64,000 nt of DNA, taken from positions 1-64,000 of the forward strand of contig NZ_JABBYG020000014.1 in NCBI RefSeq assembly GCF_012935325.2. The letters are read 5' to 3'. Position 1 is the first letter of the stretch, and each line of letters opens with the position of its first letter. Below, piece after piece: positions 8,846 through 16,263 of this stretch. Below the pieces are notes generated by a model. It saw only the letters and a list, made by a program, of their open reading frames with translations. It did not search any database and was not told where the DNA came from. This stretch comes from Paenibacillus sp. PL91. Lineage in GTDB: Bacteria; Bacillota; Bacilli; Paenibacillales; Paenibacillaceae. A program made the translations under genes and the position numbers.

Positions 8846-9988
8846 TTAGCCCGTAGTTCTGTAAGGCAAGATGACATACATGCTGTACGCGTGATCCATT
8901 GGTCGAATGATAATCGGGCTCATTGCGCCCGTAAAGCCAATGAACAGCTGCTCGCTATCAATAACCTTGAGCACATCGAGCATATATTTGGAGTTAAACG
9001 CGATTCTTAGCGGTTCTCCGTTAAATTCCTTTGCTTCGAGCTGCTCGGTTACGCGGCCAAGCTCGGTCGAGCTGGATGATATTTCAATGGACCCGTCTTC
9101 AAGCGTCATAAGGCGAACGATATTCGTTTTTTCCTCACGAGACATCAGGTAAGCGCGGTCTATCGCATCCATTACATTTTTTGTATCAAGAACAAGTTCT
9201 GTTTTGAACGTTTGCGGAATAATCTTAGAAGTATCGGGATAGGTTCCGTCAAGAATACGCGTATAGAACAACACGTTTCCAAGCTTAAATAGAACTTGAT
9301 TGTCTGCTACAACGATATCGACAAGCGCATTTTGCTCAGGAACTAGCTTTGACAGCTCGATAAGCGTTTTTGCCGAAATAACGACATTGCTGAATTTGAA
9401 TTGCGACTCCGTGTCGACTTGTGCGGTGCGGCTTGCCAAACGATGGCGGTCGGTTGCGACAAATTTCAGCTCGCCTTCAAGCAAGTTCCATAATACGCCC
9501 GTCAAAATAGGTGTTTGTTCGCTAGCCGAAGCTGCAAGAACGGTCTGACGAATCATCGCTTTTAATAAATCGCCAGGCATTTGAAGCACTTCATTTTGTT
9601 CAATAGACGGAAGCACTGGGAATTCCTCCGGATCGAGTCCGACCATTTGGATCTCCGTTGAACCGGAGCGAATGATCGTCTGATACGTATTGCTCACTTC
9701 GATTACGACTTGCTCGGAAGGAAGCTTTTTTACGATTTCGACAAAAAATTTAGCCGGTAAAACGACGCTTCCGGGTTTATCCACATGTGCAATAACGAAT
9801 TGATCTCTCTCCACAGGGATAAAGCTTTGAATCGAAATATCGGTATCGCTTGCGGTAAGTGTTACCCCAAGGTGAGTGACTTCGATTTTGATACCTCCGA
9901 GAATCGGTATAGCAGGGCGAGAGGATGCAGCCTTCGCAACTTGCTGAATCGCGTCGTTTAATTCATTTTTTGAGATTGTTAATTTCAT
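8846..9988 (-). CDS. dnaN: DNA polymerase III beta subunit (sliding clamp)
   Basis: The processivity clamp for the replicative polymerase, 380 residues. It starts MKLTISKNELNDAIQQV and ends MDHAYSMYVILPYRTTG, typical of Firmicute clamps. Three clamp folds of about 125 residues are expected from length. The gene contains a perfect DnaA box at 9777-9785. It is separated from dnaA by 252 bases that hold the unwinding part of oriC. Confidence 0.98.
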   Translation of the reverse strand: MKLTISKNELNDAIQQVAKAASSRPAIPILGGIKIEVTHLGVTLTASDTDISIQSFIPVERDQFVIAHVDKPGSVVLPAKFFVEIVKKLPSEQVVIEVSNTYQTIIRSGSTEIQMVGLDPEEFPVLPSIEQNEVLQMPGDLLKAMIRQTVLAASASEQTPILTGVLWNLLEGELKFVATDRHRLASRTAQVDTESQFKFSNVVISAKTLIELSKLVPEQNALVDIVVADNQVLFKLGNVLFYTRILDGTYPDTSKIIPQTFKTELVLDTKNVMDAIDRAYLMSREEKTNIVRLMTLEDGSIEISSSSTELGRVTEQLEAKEFNGEPLRIAFNSKYMLDVLKVIDSEQLFIGFTGAMSPIIIRPMDHAYSMYVILPYRTTG

Positions 9989-10103
9989 GGTTTCACTCCT
10001 AGCGTTCTTATAAATTCATCTAATTATGAGTTCGCACGAACCAATTTATATTTCTGCGTGAAACGCGCTTTTGCCTTTCAGAAAAGGCGACAGCCGTTTA
10101 CGC

Positions 10104-10206
10104 TTTTTTGATGATGTTTTTTTAAAGATTTTTAGTAGTCGTAGTAGTAGGGGCACTGAATATGTGGATAACCCCGTGGAAGACCGATAAAGCAAGCCTA
10201 TCCACA
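10104..10206. other. oriC: oriC unwinding element: DnaA-trios, GC cluster and DnaA boxes
   Basis: Plus strand, left to right: a T-rich stretch (10104-10132), six triplets TAG-TAG-TCG-TAG-TAG-TAG (10133-10150), a GGGG/GC-rich patch (10150-10157), a perfect DnaA box in reverse orientation TGTGGATAA (10163-10171), and a one-mismatch box CTATCCACA (10198-10206). Read in the dnaA-to-dnaN direction this is box, GC cluster, then 3'-GAT-5' trios, the basal unwinding layout established for B. subtilis. DnaA binds the boxes and then the single-stranded trios to open the duplex. Confidence 0.8.
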
Positions 10207-10234
10207 TGTGCATAGCGTGTGCATAGGCTTGCTT
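10190..10234. terminator. Hairpin after dnaA (weak terminator)
   Basis: AAGCAAGCCTAT (10190-10201) pairs perfectly with its complement at 10223-10234, seven bases past the dnaA stop. On the minus strand no T-tract follows, so it may act only as an RNA-stabilising structure or attenuator between dnaA and dnaN. The stem overlaps a DnaA-box-like sequence. Confidence 0.4.
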
Positions 10235-10240
10235 AGTTGT

Positions 10241-11596
10241 TCACATATGATTTTTGATTTTTTCGGTCAGGTTTTGAATGATTTTGTACAGGTCCTGATC
10301 GATCTTGAGCTGCTGCGTAATTTTCTCATGGGCATGGATGACGGTCGTGTGGTCACGCCCTCCGAATGCCTCACCGATCTTAGGCAGCGAGAAGTCTGTC
10401 AGCTCCCGGGATAAATACATCGCGATTTGTCTCGGGTAGGCCACGGCCTTAGTCCGTTTCCGCGCTTTGAACTCCTCAAGCCGCAGTCCGTAGAACTCTC
10501 CGACTTTTGTCTGAATATCATGCATCGTTATCATTCTAGGCCGGCTGGAAGGAATTATATCCTTGAGCGCTTCGGCCGCCAAATGCGACGTAATGTCAGC
10601 GTTTATTAAGGAGGAATAGGCGACAACCCTAATCAGGGCGCCTTCCAATTCACGAATGTTCGTATCGATTTGATTGGCGATATAGATCATCGCTTCGTTC
10701 GGAATATCTAAATTTTCGGCCCGTGCTTTCTTGCGCAAAATGGCGATCCGCGTCTCCAGATCCGGCGGCTGAATGTCGGTAATAAGTCCCCACTCAAAGC
10801 GGGAACGAAGCCTCTCTTCCAGCGTCGGAATTTCCTTAGGCGGGCGGTCACTTGAGATGACGATTTGCTTTCGTTCCTCGTGCAGTGCATTAAAGGTGTG
10901 GAAAAACTCCTCCTGCGTCTGCTCTTTTCCGGCTAGAAATTGAATATCGTCAATAAGCAGAACGTCGATATTGCGATATTTCGTACGGAAGCTCTCACCG
11001 CGATTGTCACGGATGGCGTTGATGAATTCGTTCGTAAATTTCTCGGACGAAATATATAGAACCTTGGTATTCGGGTTGTGATCCATGATGTAGTGGCCGA
11101 TTGCGTGCATCAAGTGGGTTTTTCCCAGACCAACGCCGCCATACAAAAATAATGGATTGTAAGCTTTGGCCGGCGCTTCGGCAACAGCAAGCGATGCAGC
11201 ATGCGCAAAACGGTTGTTCGCTCCGATTACGAATGTATCAAACGTATATTTCGGGTTAAGCATATGAGTAGGCGTTGCTTCTTCGTTCATGACAGGGGAA
11301 TGCACCGTCCTCGGCGGAAACATATAAGCCGGCTCCGCACCCTTCGGTTCTTCTATAGAGAAGCGAACATCTACCTGTCTGCCCAAAAACTCGAACAGTG
11401 TCGTTCGAATTAACTTCGTATAACGGCCCTCCAGCCATTCGGCCGCAAATGTTGTCGGCGCTGTTACTTCAAGCATGGAATCATCGACAAAAGAAGCCTT
11501 CGTCGCTTTGAACCAGGTGTCAAAGCTCGGCTTGCTTAATTTAGTCTGGATGATCGACAACACTTGCTGCCATAAATCATAGGTATGGCTGTCCAC
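10241..11596 (-). CDS. dnaA: Chromosomal replication initiator DnaA
   Basis: The AAA+ initiator that opens oriC, 451 residues. It shows domain I (about 1-90), a short linker, then Walker A GGVGLGKTHLMHA, Walker B VLLIDDIQFLAGK and the domain IV DNA-binding signature GGRDHTTVIHAHEKI that reads TTATCCACA. It starts at GTG 11596 behind AAGGAGTGA. The upstream region carries several DnaA boxes, which suggests autoregulation. Two TATAAT sequences lie at 11665-11670 and 11685-11690 on the minus strand; their -35 partners are weak. Confidence 0.98.
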   Translation of the reverse strand: MDSHTYDLWQQVLSIIQTKLSKPSFDTWFKATKASFVDDSMLEVTAPTTFAAEWLEGRYTKLIRTTLFEFLGRQVDVRFSIEEPKGAEPAYMFPPRTVHSPVMNEEATPTHMLNPKYTFDTFVIGANNRFAHAASLAVAEAPAKAYNPLFLYGGVGLGKTHLMHAIGHYIMDHNPNTKVLYISSEKFTNEFINAIRDNRGESFRTKYRNIDVLLIDDIQFLAGKEQTQEEFFHTFNALHEERKQIVISSDRPPKEIPTLEERLRSRFEWGLITDIQPPDLETRIAILRKKARAENLDIPNEAMIYIANQIDTNIRELEGALIRVVAYSSLINADITSHLAAEALKDIIPSSRPRMITMHDIQTKVGEFYGLRLEEFKARKRTKAVAYPRQIAMYLSRELTDFSLPKIGEAFGGRDHTTVIHAHEKITQQLKIDQDLYKIIQNLTEKIKNHM

Positions 11597-12040
11597 AGAC
11601 TGTCACTCCTTATCCAATCGCCACGAATGGCGCAGTTACAAGAAAAAATGTCGAAAATCAGGGTATTATAACGAAAGCATCCACATTATACAGAAGAAAT
11701 TGCGAATGAGTTATAAATAGGGGATGAGTTTGTTCACAATGTTATCCACAGGCTGTTGATAAAACTGAGGCAATATTGATCTAATCCACAGTGAAAACAT
11801 AATTATCATAGCAAAAGATGCCTTATATTTCAACGAATTCGCATATTTTATCCACATTCTCAACTGCTTGTGCATAAAAGTTATCTACACCACTACATAT
11901 TGTTTATATCTTGTTAAGATTTCGACAAAGTTCGTTTCGGGCGCCTGTGGATTGTGCACATGTTATTAGTTTTTGATAAATGGAGGCATTTCATGCGTTT
12001 ATCCACAGACCGTAATCCTGAATTTTTTATCAACAGGAAG
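11597..12040. other. oriC: oriC DnaA-box cluster upstream of dnaA
   Basis: Perfect TTATCCACA boxes lie at 11742-11750, 11848-11856 and 11999-12007. One-mismatch boxes lie at 11782-11790 (TAATCCACA), 11881-11889 (TTATCTACA) and 12027-12035 (TTATCAACA). A two-mismatch box in reverse orientation is at 11946-11954. Except for that last one, the boxes share one orientation. The region has no supportable ORF. It corresponds to the box region upstream of dnaA in the bipartite Bacillus origin. Leftward and rightward genes diverge here, as expected for the start of both replichores. Confidence 0.85.
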
Positions 12041-12181
12041 GAGATCGAGCGGGTCATTGACTTTTGACTGCCAACGTGGTTTAATAAAAAAAGCGTTTTT
12101 TTAAATATAAGGCCTTGTAAGTCGTATACTTATGAAGCTGCTTATATTTCACCGCGAAACGATGCTGCTCCGTCAAATTAG

Positions 12182-12202
12182 ACGGCGAGAGCCGTTACGC
12201 TT
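12182..12202 (+). repeat. Leader hairpin ACGGC-GAGA-GCCGT plus TACGCTT
   Basis: A 5-bp stem with four-base loop (12182-12195) followed by TACGCTT, upstream of rpmH. Near-identical elements precede yidC (13061-13082), and the tail motif recurs before dnaN (10092-10105) and upstream of rpsF (27069-27082). Function unknown. Confidence 0.45.
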
Positions 12203-12236
12203 GATTGGAAACACGCAGTATAGGAGGTGCAGAACG

Positions 12237-12371
12237 ATGAGACCTACATTTAGACCTAATGTAAGCAAACGCGCGAAAGTGCATGGATTCCGCAAACGGA
12301 TGAGCACGAAGAACGGACGTAAAGTTTTGGCAGCGCGTCGTCAAAGAGGAAGAAAAGTACTGAGCGCATAA
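12237..12371 (+). CDS. rpmH: 50S ribosomal protein L34
   Basis: A 44-residue, strongly basic protein, MRPTFRPNVSKRAKVHGF followed by RKRMSTKNGRKVLAARRQRG, an unmistakable bacterial L34. ATG at 12237 follows TAGGAGGTG. It is the first rightward gene after oriC, heading the conserved rpmH-rnpA-yidC-jag string. A strong terminator follows immediately. Confidence 0.98.
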   Translation: MRPTFRPNVSKRAKVHGFRKRMSTKNGRKVLAARRQRGRKVLSA

Positions 12372-12375
12372 GCAG

Positions 12376-12404
12376 AAGACCACGTCCGGTGGTCTTTTTT
12401 TTTT
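12376..12404 (+). terminator. rpmH terminator
   Basis: AAGACCAC (12376-12383) pairs with GTGGTCTT (12389-12396), followed by a run of ten T. It lies four bases past the rpmH stop, so expression of rnpA and yidC needs readthrough or another promoter. Confidence 0.9.
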
Positions 12405-12498
12405 GCTTGTGAGGATGAGGAGTGGGTAGCAGGCTGCTTAGCCTGCTCACTTACTGGCGATACTTAGAAGATCAACGAGAGAACGGTGGCCATCAGTC

Positions 12499-12870
12499 GT
12501 GCATAGAAAATTGCGTCTTCGCAATCGTGAAGACTTTAGCCGAATTTATCGAGGCGGCAAATCGTTTGCGAATGGGCAGTTTGTCGTCTATTGGTCAAAG
12601 CAGCCATCGGCGGAGCCTTTTCGCTTAGGTGTGTCTGCCAGCAAAAAGATTGGCAATGCGGTTGTGCGCAATCGCATGCGCCGAATGATCAAGGAAATCG
12701 TGCGTCATCAAGCAAATCGGATCGTCCCCAAAACCGACTTCATACTAATAGTAAGAAAGCCAGCTACGATGATGAAGATGAAGGAAATGGAGAAGAGCGT
12801 GCTTCATGTATTGAAGAAGGCCGGGTTGCTTAAGAGCACAAACCATACGAAGGCTAAGCAGGCAGATTAG
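12499..12870 (+). CDS. rnpA: Ribonuclease P protein component
   Basis: The protein subunit of RNase P, which matures tRNA 5' ends, 123 residues. It begins at GTG (HRKLRLRNREDFSRIYRGGK) and carries the family RNA-binding motif near residues 50-62, SKKIGNAVVRNRMRRMIKE. The C-terminal extension is Lys-rich. No strong ribosome site is visible upstream of the GTG. Confidence 0.96.
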   Translation: MHRKLRLRNREDFSRIYRGGKSFANGQFVVYWSKQPSAEPFRLGVSASKKIGNAVVRNRMRRMIKEIVRHQANRIVPKTDFILIVRKPATMMKMKEMEKSVLHVLKKAGLLKSTNHTKAKQAD

Positions 12871-13060
12871 CGTTATTCTGCAGGCTTGCTTTGCGTACCG
12901 AAAATACGCTATTCGCCACGATTGAAGAAAGCGGATGCATGTGTAGTCTCGTTGTTTCTTTGTCCCATAAATTATGGTATAGTCTAGAATGAAAATATAC
13001 GCTTGTACTAGTTGTACATTGCCTATATTTCGTCATGAACAAATGCTTTGCCGCAAGGGT

Positions 13061-13082
13061 ACGGCCATAGCCGTTATCGCTT
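13061..13082 (+). repeat. Leader hairpin ACGGC-CATA-GCCGT plus TATCGCTT
   Basis: A second copy of the small stem-loop found before rpmH: the same stem, a different loop, and the tail TATCGCTT. It lies 30 bases before yidC. The rest of the 12,871-13,111 gap shows no supportable ORF. Confidence 0.45.
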
Positions 13083-13111
13083 GATGTAATGGCTCTCAGA
13101 GAGGAGTTTTA

Positions 13112-13894
13112 ATGTTGTTGTTTTGGACTAAAAACAAAAAATGGATTTTAGTGCTTGGCCTTGTTCTGCTAATGGGTGTGCTGGCGGGATGCGGCGCTCC
13201 AACAAACCAGACGACGGAAACCGCTGATTTATTGAAGGGGAACTTCTGGGAGAAAAATGTCGTCTACTATTTTGCCTTGACGCTTGATACGTTCGCAGGC
13301 TGGTTTGGCGAATCCTACGGACTTGCTATATTGCTCCTGACGATTATTGTAAGAACGTTGATTTTACCTTTAACGCTGAAACAGTACCGCAGCTCGAAAG
13401 CGATGCAGGCTTTGCAGCCTCAAATGGCTGAAATCAAGAAGAAGTACAAGGATAACCCGCAGAAGCAGCAAGAAGAGACAATGAAGCTGTTCCAGACGCA
13501 TAAGGTTAATCCGATGGCGGGCTGCTTGCCGCTGATTGTTCAAATGCCGATTTTTATCGCGTTGTACAATTCCATCTACAAAAATCCGGATATTCGCGAG
13601 CATACCTTCTTATGGCTTGAGCTCGGGGAGAAGGATCCTTATTACATTCTTCCGATACTTGCAGCAGCAACGACTTTCATTCAGTCGAAGATGATGCAGA
13701 AGCAACAAACACAAACGATGCCGGGTATGGGCATGATGCTGGCGATTTTCCCTGTGCTTATTTTTGTAATGGCACTTTCATTCCCAGCAGCTCTTCCTCT
13801 TTATTGGGTTTACAGCAACATTTACACCATTGTTCAGAACTACTTCCTGTACGTTCGTTCATCTGACAAGGGTAAGGAGGCCCCTGCGAAATGA
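13112..13894 (+). CDS. yidC: Membrane protein insertase YidC (SpoIIIJ/OxaA type)
   Basis: Inserts proteins into the cytoplasmic membrane, alone or with Sec. It has 260 residues with a lipoprotein signal (basic start, hydrophobic stretch, lipobox LAGC with Cys27), as in Gram-positive YidC. Five membrane segments are expected. The hydrophilic-groove region includes TIIVRTLILPLTLKQYRSSKAM with the conserved Arg. The family motifs KVNPMAGCLPLIVQMPIFIAL and PAALPLYWVYSN are clear. GAGAGGAG precedes ATG. It overlaps jag by four bases (ATGA), so the two are translationally coupled. Confidence 0.97.
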   Translation: MLLFWTKNKKWILVLGLVLLMGVLAGCGAPTNQTTETADLLKGNFWEKNVVYYFALTLDTFAGWFGESYGLAILLLTIIVRTLILPLTLKQYRSSKAMQALQPQMAEIKKKYKDNPQKQQEETMKLFQTHKVNPMAGCLPLIVQMPIFIALYNSIYKNPDIREHTFLWLELGEKDPYYILPILAAATTFIQSKMMQKQQTQTMPGMGMMLAIFPVLIFVMALSFPAALPLYWVYSNIYTIVQNYFLYVRSSDKGKEAPAK

Positions 13895-14514
13895 AGAAAA
13901 TCGTTGCATCAGGAAAAACGGTAGAAGATGCTGTACGTAACGGTTTGTCACAATTGCAAGTAACTGAAGACCGCGTTAAACAGGTTGTGCTTGAGCAGCC
14001 CACTAAAGGTTTTTTTGGACTGTTCGGCGCAAAGGAAGCGAAAGTTGAGCTTGAGCTAATTCCCGATCCTATGCTGGAAGCGGAGCAATTTCTCCGTGAA
14101 GTAGCAGGTACGATGGGGCTGCAAGTAAACATCGATCGAAAGCAAACAAGAGAAGGTACCCACTTTGCCGTATCGGGCAGCGGAGACCTTGGTATGCTGA
14201 TTGGACGTCGCGGACAAACGTTGGATGCATTACAGTACTTGGTTAATATTGTGGCTAATCGTTACTCAGACAGTCATTTGCGTATCGTGCTTGATGCAGA
14301 GGATTTTCGGGAGCGCCGCCGCAAGACGTTAGCGGATTTATCCGATCGTTTGGCGGGACGAGTCATTCGCACGAGGAAGGAAGTTGTCCTGGAGCCAATG
14401 TCGCCGCATGAGCGCAAAGTTATTCATTCGCAGCTGCAGAATCACCCTAAGGTGAAGACGTTTAGTAAAGGCGACGAGCCGAATCGGCGAGTTGTCATAG
14501 CACTCAGGCAGTAA
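13891..14514 (+). CDS. jag: RNA-binding protein Jag/KhpB (SpoIIIJ-associated)
   Basis: 207 residues with an N-terminal Jag domain (1-50), a KH-like domain with GMLIGRRGQTLDALQYLVN near residue 105, and a C-terminal R3H domain (RERRRKTLADLSDRL through ERKVIHSQLQNHPKV). Jag/KhpB homologues bind RNA and act in cell elongation and sporulation. Start codon overlaps the yidC stop (ATGA). A terminator lies 38 bases downstream. Confidence 0.95.
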   Translation: MKKIVASGKTVEDAVRNGLSQLQVTEDRVKQVVLEQPTKGFFGLFGAKEAKVELELIPDPMLEAEQFLREVAGTMGLQVNIDRKQTREGTHFAVSGSGDLGMLIGRRGQTLDALQYLVNIVANRYSDSHLRIVLDAEDFRERRRKTLADLSDRLAGRVIRTRKEVVLEPMSPHERKVIHSQLQNHPKVKTFSKGDEPNRRVVIALRQ

Positions 14515-14551
14515 TCATTCAAACAATTGTATAAGAAACTATACGCTATCC

Positions 14552-14585
14552 ACAGCAATGGCTCATAATGGTCATTGCTGTTTTT
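14552..14585 (+). terminator. Terminator after jag
   Basis: ACAGCAATG (14552-14560) pairs with CATTGCTGT (14573-14581), followed by five T. It separates rnpA-yidC-jag from mnmE. Confidence 0.85.
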
Positions 14586-14608
14586 CCATTTGAGAGGTGC
14601 TGACAGCA

Positions 14609-15988
14609 ATGGTACACGATACGATAGCAGCCATTTCGACAGCAGTCGGAGAAGGTGGCATCGCCATTATTAGAGTAAGCGGACCAGAGGCAATTGCCGG
14701 GATCGCGACCGTATTTCGTTCGAAAATAAGCTTGAAGGATGCACAATCGCATACGCTGCACTATGGTCATATTGTTGACCCCGCGACAGGCGAAGAGGTA
14801 GAAGAGGTGCTGGTTACGCTCATGCGGGGGCCGCGTTCCTTTACTGCGGAGGATGTCGTTGAGATTAATGCACATGGCGGCGTCATTGCCGTTAAGAAGG
14901 TGCTTGATGTTGTATTACAGCTGGAGGGGTACCGTACAGCGGAGCCTGGTGAGTTTACGAAGCGCGCTTTCCTGAATGGTCGAATCGACCTGATGCAGGC
15001 AGAGGCTGTAATCGATTTGATTCGATCCAAATCGGATCGAGCTTTTTCGGTTGCAAGGAAGCAGGCTGAAGGTGTTCTATCCAAAAGGATCAAAGCTTTA
15101 AGGCAGACGGTTATTGAGCTGCTTGCCCATATCGAAGTGAACATTGATTATCCTGAGCATGACGTAGAGGAAATGACGAGCTCGTTCATTCGTGACCAAT
15201 GCGATTCTGCTATTGATGAAATAGATCGTCTGTTAAAAACGGCGAATGAAGGCAAAATATTAAGAGAAGGCATTGTGACGGCTATCGTAGGACGGCCAAA
15301 TGTCGGCAAGTCCTCGCTTATGAATGTGCTGACCCAGGAGAATAAGGCGATCGTTACTGATATCCCTGGAACGACTCGCGATGTCATCGAACAGTTTGTA
15401 GCATTGAATGGCATTCCGCTTAGGCTGCTGGATACTGCGGGCATTCGTGAAACGACCGATGTGGTCGAGCGAATAGGAGTAGAGCGTTCGCGCAATGCGC
15501 TGGAAGAAGCGGATCTCATCTTGTTCGTGCTTAATTATAATGAGCCGCTGCAATTAGAGGATATCGAGCTTTTGCGTCAAATGAAGGATCGTCCCGTCAT
15601 TGCGATCATTAATAAGACTGACTTGCCGCGTCAATTAGAAATTGAGGTGGTGGAGGAGTCGATTTCTGCTGATTCCATCGTAAGAATGTCGGTTCTTGAG
15701 GAAGATGGGCTCGATCGGTTAGAGAAGACGATAAGCGAGATGTTTTTTGAAGGTCAGCTTGAGTCTGGCGATCTGACATATGTCAGCAACGTTCGACATA
15801 TTGCTTTATTGAAGCGGGCAAAACAATCGTTGGTCGATGCAATAGAAGCGTCGGATGCCGGTATCCCCATTGACCTTATTCAGATCGATGCACGTTCAGC
15901 ATGGGAATCGCTTGGCGAAATACTCGGTGATGAAGCCGGCGACTCATTGATTGACCAAATTTTCTCGCAGTTTTGCTTAGGGAAATAG
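14609..15988 (+). CDS. mnmE: tRNA modification GTPase MnmE (TrmE)
   Basis: With MnmG it builds the carboxymethylaminomethyl group on wobble uridine of certain tRNAs. It shows an N-terminal folate-binding domain (DTIAAISTAVGEGGIAIIRVSG), G1 GRPNVGKSSL, G2/G3 around TTRDVIEQ and LLDTAGIRET, G4 NKTD, and the conserved C-terminal FCLGK with the functional Cys. The open frame allows GTG 14597, but ATG 14609 is better placed behind GAGAGGTG and gives the family's usual start. 459 residues. mnmG follows after 275 bases. Confidence 0.97.
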   Translation: MVHDTIAAISTAVGEGGIAIIRVSGPEAIAGIATVFRSKISLKDAQSHTLHYGHIVDPATGEEVEEVLVTLMRGPRSFTAEDVVEINAHGGVIAVKKVLDVVLQLEGYRTAEPGEFTKRAFLNGRIDLMQAEAVIDLIRSKSDRAFSVARKQAEGVLSKRIKALRQTVIELLAHIEVNIDYPEHDVEEMTSSFIRDQCDSAIDEIDRLLKTANEGKILREGIVTAIVGRPNVGKSSLMNVLTQENKAIVTDIPGTTRDVIEQFVALNGIPLRLLDTAGIRETTDVVERIGVERSRNALEEADLILFVLNYNEPLQLEDIELLRQMKDRPVIAIINKTDLPRQLEIEVVEESISADSIVRMSVLEEDGLDRLEKTISEMFFEGQLESGDLTYVSNVRHIALLKRAKQSLVDAIEASDAGIPIDLIQIDARSAWESLGEILGDEAGDSLIDQIFSQFCLGK

Positions 15989-16138
15989 ATGGAAGTAGGC
16001 TATTTCGGCAAAACTGAATTATGCTTATAGTATAAGGTTAGACGTTTGATGCGTTAACAGTGTTGTAATATTTAATCGCAGAGGAAGCTTAGCTTGTGAA
16101 TTGTGTAGGTTTTCTTTCAAATATCAAGGTTGTTGTTA

Positions 16139-16250
16139 TAGGCTTAGGAAGTAGATTTTCTACGAAAACCTAAGATGATGCTTACGAAGTAGGATTTCTT
16201 CGAAACCTAGGATAATGCTTATGAAGTAGGTTTTCATACGAAAGCCTTTA
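16139..16250 (+). repeat. Tandem hairpin repeat array upstream of mnmG
   Basis: Three imperfect units of 36-39 bases, each containing GAAGTAG, then a T-rich arm and an A-rich arm (for example GTAGGATTTCTTCGAAACCT), joined by ATGCTTAYGAAG. The last unit ends CCTTTAGGAGGG, which is the ribosome site of mnmG. The same family occurs before dnaB (43,739-43,837). The remainder of the mnmE-mnmG gap (15,989-16,138) shows no other feature. Confidence 0.7.
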
Positions 16251-16263
16251 GGAGGGTAAAAAA

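Noticed and set aside
10190..10234. Strong dnaA terminator
   Set aside because: The stem is perfect but no T-run follows on the minus strand, so it was listed only as a weak hairpin.
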